From a virus, in the IMG/VR virus record IMGVR_UViG_3300012357_000006, positions 1 to 56,462 of that record: a DNA stretch of 56,462 nt; one strand, given 5' to 3'. The position numbers and the translations under genes are program-made. Under the pieces are notes generated by a model, which was given only the letters and a program-made list of their open reading frames with translations, was not told the origin of the DNA and ran no database searches. The first letter of the stretch is position 1, and the number at the start of each line of letters is the position of its first letter. Shown here in pieces: positions 54,566-56,462 of the stretch.

Positions 54566-55222
54566 TTAGACCGGAAGTTCGGCCCAAGAAAATGAAGAAG
54601 CCAAAGTCACGTCCGCAAGAGTACCGCCCGTAAGAACATAGACACCGACGAATGCTCCTGGAGGAACAACAATTTCTCCGGCAATCTCATCCTTGAAAGA
54701 AGTTATGGTCGGGGTGCCCACAGCAGTCGCATTAGCTGATTGACCGAAGGCACCAAGATAACGAAGGGCCACGGCAGTATTAGTAAATGTGGACGAAACT
54801 AAAGGTTTAGCAGCCGCTACTACACCATTGCCAACAAGACCGGATTGAGCAGCCAGTGGGGTAGTTAATGTTTGTGTTGCTCCTGTCGCCGCCCCGCCTA
54901 GCAAAACTGATGCTTGCTGTGTAGCGTTTACCTCTGCTTCAAGCGTGACACAAGCACTTAATAGAACGAGGTTCTTACCGGAGTTATTTGGATTAAACAA
55001 AACCAGAGTTGTTCCACCTGTGGTCAACGCAATAGCGACAGTTCCCGCAGTCTGCGCAGCCGTAAATACTGAACCAGCAAAGTTAAGGTATGCATACCGA
55101 GGAACAAGGTCGCTCTTCACTAGCTCATTATGCCAGCCGGTACTCACTGCCGCAGGTTGACCGGCCTTCTGCGAAATCGTTTGGATCAAACCTTGAGCTT
55201 GCCCAGTAATCTGTGTAGGCAT
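54566..55222 (-). CDS. Virion structural protein, 218 aa
   Basis: AAGGAGTAGTC precedes ATG 55222. After a polar start (ITGQAQGLIQTISQKAGQP), the sequence is beta-rich and Ala/Thr/Gly-rich: AGTVAIALTTGGTTLVLFNP, then LVLLSACVTLEAEV, and a C-terminal EIVVPPGAFVGVYVLTGG. The last pattern (PPGAFVGVYVL) is frequent at the end of phage surface beta-sandwich proteins. It follows the partial appendage gene. Confidence 0.6.
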   Translation of the reverse strand: MPTQITGQAQGLIQTISQKAGQPAAVSTGWHNELVKSDLVPRYAYLNFAGSVFTAAQTAGTVAIALTTGGTTLVLFNPNNSGKNLVLLSACVTLEAEVNATQQASVLLGGAATGATQTLTTPLAAQSGLVGNGVVAAAKPLVSSTFTNTAVALRYLGAFGQSANATAVGTPTITSFKDEIAGEIVVPPGAFVGVYVLTGGTLADVTLASSFSWAELPV

Positions 55223-55231
55223 GACTACTCC

Positions 55232-56462
55232 TTAAAATTCACTTCCAGCGAGTTCTTGACGACTCATCGGGTCTCCGGCCATAAGCCGTCCCAAATTCAT
55301 GTTAACTGCGTCGAGCGCCAAAAGCATTTGAACCAAAATATCTTTCATCGGACTCGATTCGGTTGTAGGCTCGGGAATCCCGCCAGCTAGACCTTGAACA
55401 GTCTGCACAGCAGGAAACGAAACTGCAACTGGATTATTTGGTGATAACGCAACCACTAATGCCGCGTCAGTTGCAATTGCCGCCGTTGAAGGCGGTTTAA
55501 CCGCTGCCGGACCATTCGAGCCGTCCGTAATAGCATGAAATAAATCCCCTGTTCCAGCAACTACTTGAAGGCGACGCCAAACAGAATTTGTTGCATCCCA
55601 ACCAAGAGTGTTTACGCCGAACATTGCAGTCGTTGGATTAGCTATATTGTCCGCTAAGGCTGCTGCTGCTGGCACAGCCGTATCATGAACCGAAAGGATA
55701 TTCACATCCATCGCGGTTCGGGCAAATATAGGTTGCGCTGCTGTTGGTGCGGAATTTCCGACTACAGGATTTATAAGCAAACGTTGATTCGTATCCATCT
55801 GTATAGCACGAATCTTCAAATTGGAAACATCCCAAGCCATTGATAATGTGCCTGTGGGAGTCACACCTGAAGCAGTATTATCCGCAAACTGAACACTTGT
55901 ATTCGAAACTGTTACCACATCAGCCGATGTAAGCGCTCGAATCGAGCGAGCATCGTAGAGAGTTCCGTCAGTTGCAAGTTCAACTTGTAAATTAAAATTC
56001 GTTGCTGTCTGTTTTAGTTGCTGCGCTTGAGAGCCGTAGACAACACCTACCAGCCTAGCCGCCCGATCAGATACATCGATAGCTGCCGCAATAGAAACCG
56101 GTTGCGTTCCTTGAAAAAATGTTCCTGTGACGGCAACAGTACCCGGATCAACTTTCAGTGTGCCGGTAGCAGCATCTACCTGAACGCGCTGCCACTTTGA
56201 ATTCGTTGCATCCCAACCGCCGAGGAGAGCAAAGGAATCTTCCGCGTCAATCGGGTTCGTGTATGAATCAGTCGGAGTTTTCGCTCCAGCCACAATGACT
56301 GTAGACGCAATAGAAACCGGCTGTGTCGCCTGAAAAAACGTTCCGGTGACTGCTATCGAAGCATTCGATATGTCAACTAGAAGATTCTGAGTAGCATCAA
56401 CCTTAAGAGCACGAATTTTTGAATTGGCACTGTCCCAACCCATGCTGAGAACGCCCGTGGGG
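55232..56462 (-). CDS. Repeat-containing virion appendage protein, 5' partial (over 409 aa)
   Basis: The frame continues to the right window edge (before the ATG at 56443 it reads PTGVLS), so the true start is outside. It contains four to five copies of a short unit: MGWDSANSKIRALKVD, GGWDATNSKWQRVQVD, MAWDVSNLKIRAIQMD and LGWDATNSVWRRLQVV, interleaved with VTGTFFQ-TQPVSIA segments. Such WDxxNxxxR units occur in phage baseplate or surface proteins. A helical C-terminus (MLLALDAVNMNLGRLM) ends the protein. Confidence 0.65.
   Translation of the reverse strand, partial: PTGVLSMGWDSANSKIRALKVDATQNLLVDISNASIAVTGTFFQATQPVSIASTVIVAGAKTPTDSYTNPIDAEDSFALLGGWDATNSKWQRVQVDAATGTLKVDPGTVAVTGTFFQGTQPVSIAAAIDVSDRAARLVGVVYGSQAQQLKQTATNFNLQVELATDGTLYDARSIRALTSADVVTVSNTSVQFADNTASGVTPTGTLSMAWDVSNLKIRAIQMDTNQRLLINPVVGNSAPTAAQPIFARTAMDVNILSVHDTAVPAAAALADNIANPTTAMFGVNTLGWDATNSVWRRLQVVAGTGDLFHAITDGSNGPAAVKPPSTAAIATDAALVVALSPNNPVAVSFPAVQTVQGLAGGIPEPTTESSPMKDILVQMLLALDAVNMNLGRLMAGDPMSRQELAGSEF

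Noticed and set aside
1-56462. CRISPR arrays
   Set aside because: No regularly spaced identical repeats; the only short repeats found are two-copy elements.

Overview
The window is one stretch of a tailed-phage genome, probably a temperate podovirus-like phage or prophage. It combines a large terminase, a 695-residue portal, a scaffold, a capsid protein resembling the N4-gp56 family, internal virion proteins (one of 1481 residues), a tyrosine integrase and a GH24 endolysin. I see no bacterial housekeeping genes. The host cannot be named. The phage-encoded tmRNA is circularly permuted, an arrangement known from alphaproteobacteria, some cyanobacteria and some betaproteobacteria. Two promoters have a TAGGAT -10 box placed so that the transcripts should be leaderless. 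These hints are suggestive only.

Layout. Bases 1-17680 read rightward and hold about 45 small, tightly packed genes, many joined by ATGA or TAATG overlaps. In order: the tail end of a DHH-type phosphoesterase; an RNA ligase and a P-loop kinase-like protein; a secreted protein; a DNA ligase lacking its middle; an HNH endonuclease and the endolysin; a NADAR protein; the permuted tmRNA with its own promoter (7609-8032); a receiver-like protein resembling the cyclic-phosphate-processing receiver (cPPR) family; an IS1595-type DDE domain; a winged-helix protein; an ABC-ATPase/GNAT fusion; a helix-turn-helix protein and the integrase (13149-14045); then many small, often Cys-rich proteins and a cupin-like protein.

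Bases 17689-56462 read leftward and are the virion module. In order of transcription (right to left): an appendage protein cut by the window edge; small structural proteins; a holin-like protein; a secreted trypsin-like protease; the large terminase; an HNH endonuclease; the portal; small proteins; the scaffold; the major capsid gene split by a group I intron; decoration and connector proteins; a histidine-phosphatase-like protein; a GIY-YIG endonuclease; a large tail protein that seems to need a +1 frameshift; three appendage or fibre proteins; and the internal virion proteins. The two modules converge at 17680/17689 with only 8 bases between them.

Main points of interest: a two-piece tmRNA gene with an unusually long predicted tag; a group I intron in the capsid gene with an endonuclease VII-like ORF running through its catalytic core; a scattered set of RNA-repair functions (ligase, P-loop kinase-like protein, cPPR-like receiver) in the tmRNA-bearing module; a DNA ligase missing motifs IIIa to V; an ABC/GNAT fusion with a Cys-rich insert; and three genes that become complete only after skipping one base, which are either recoding sites or sequence errors.
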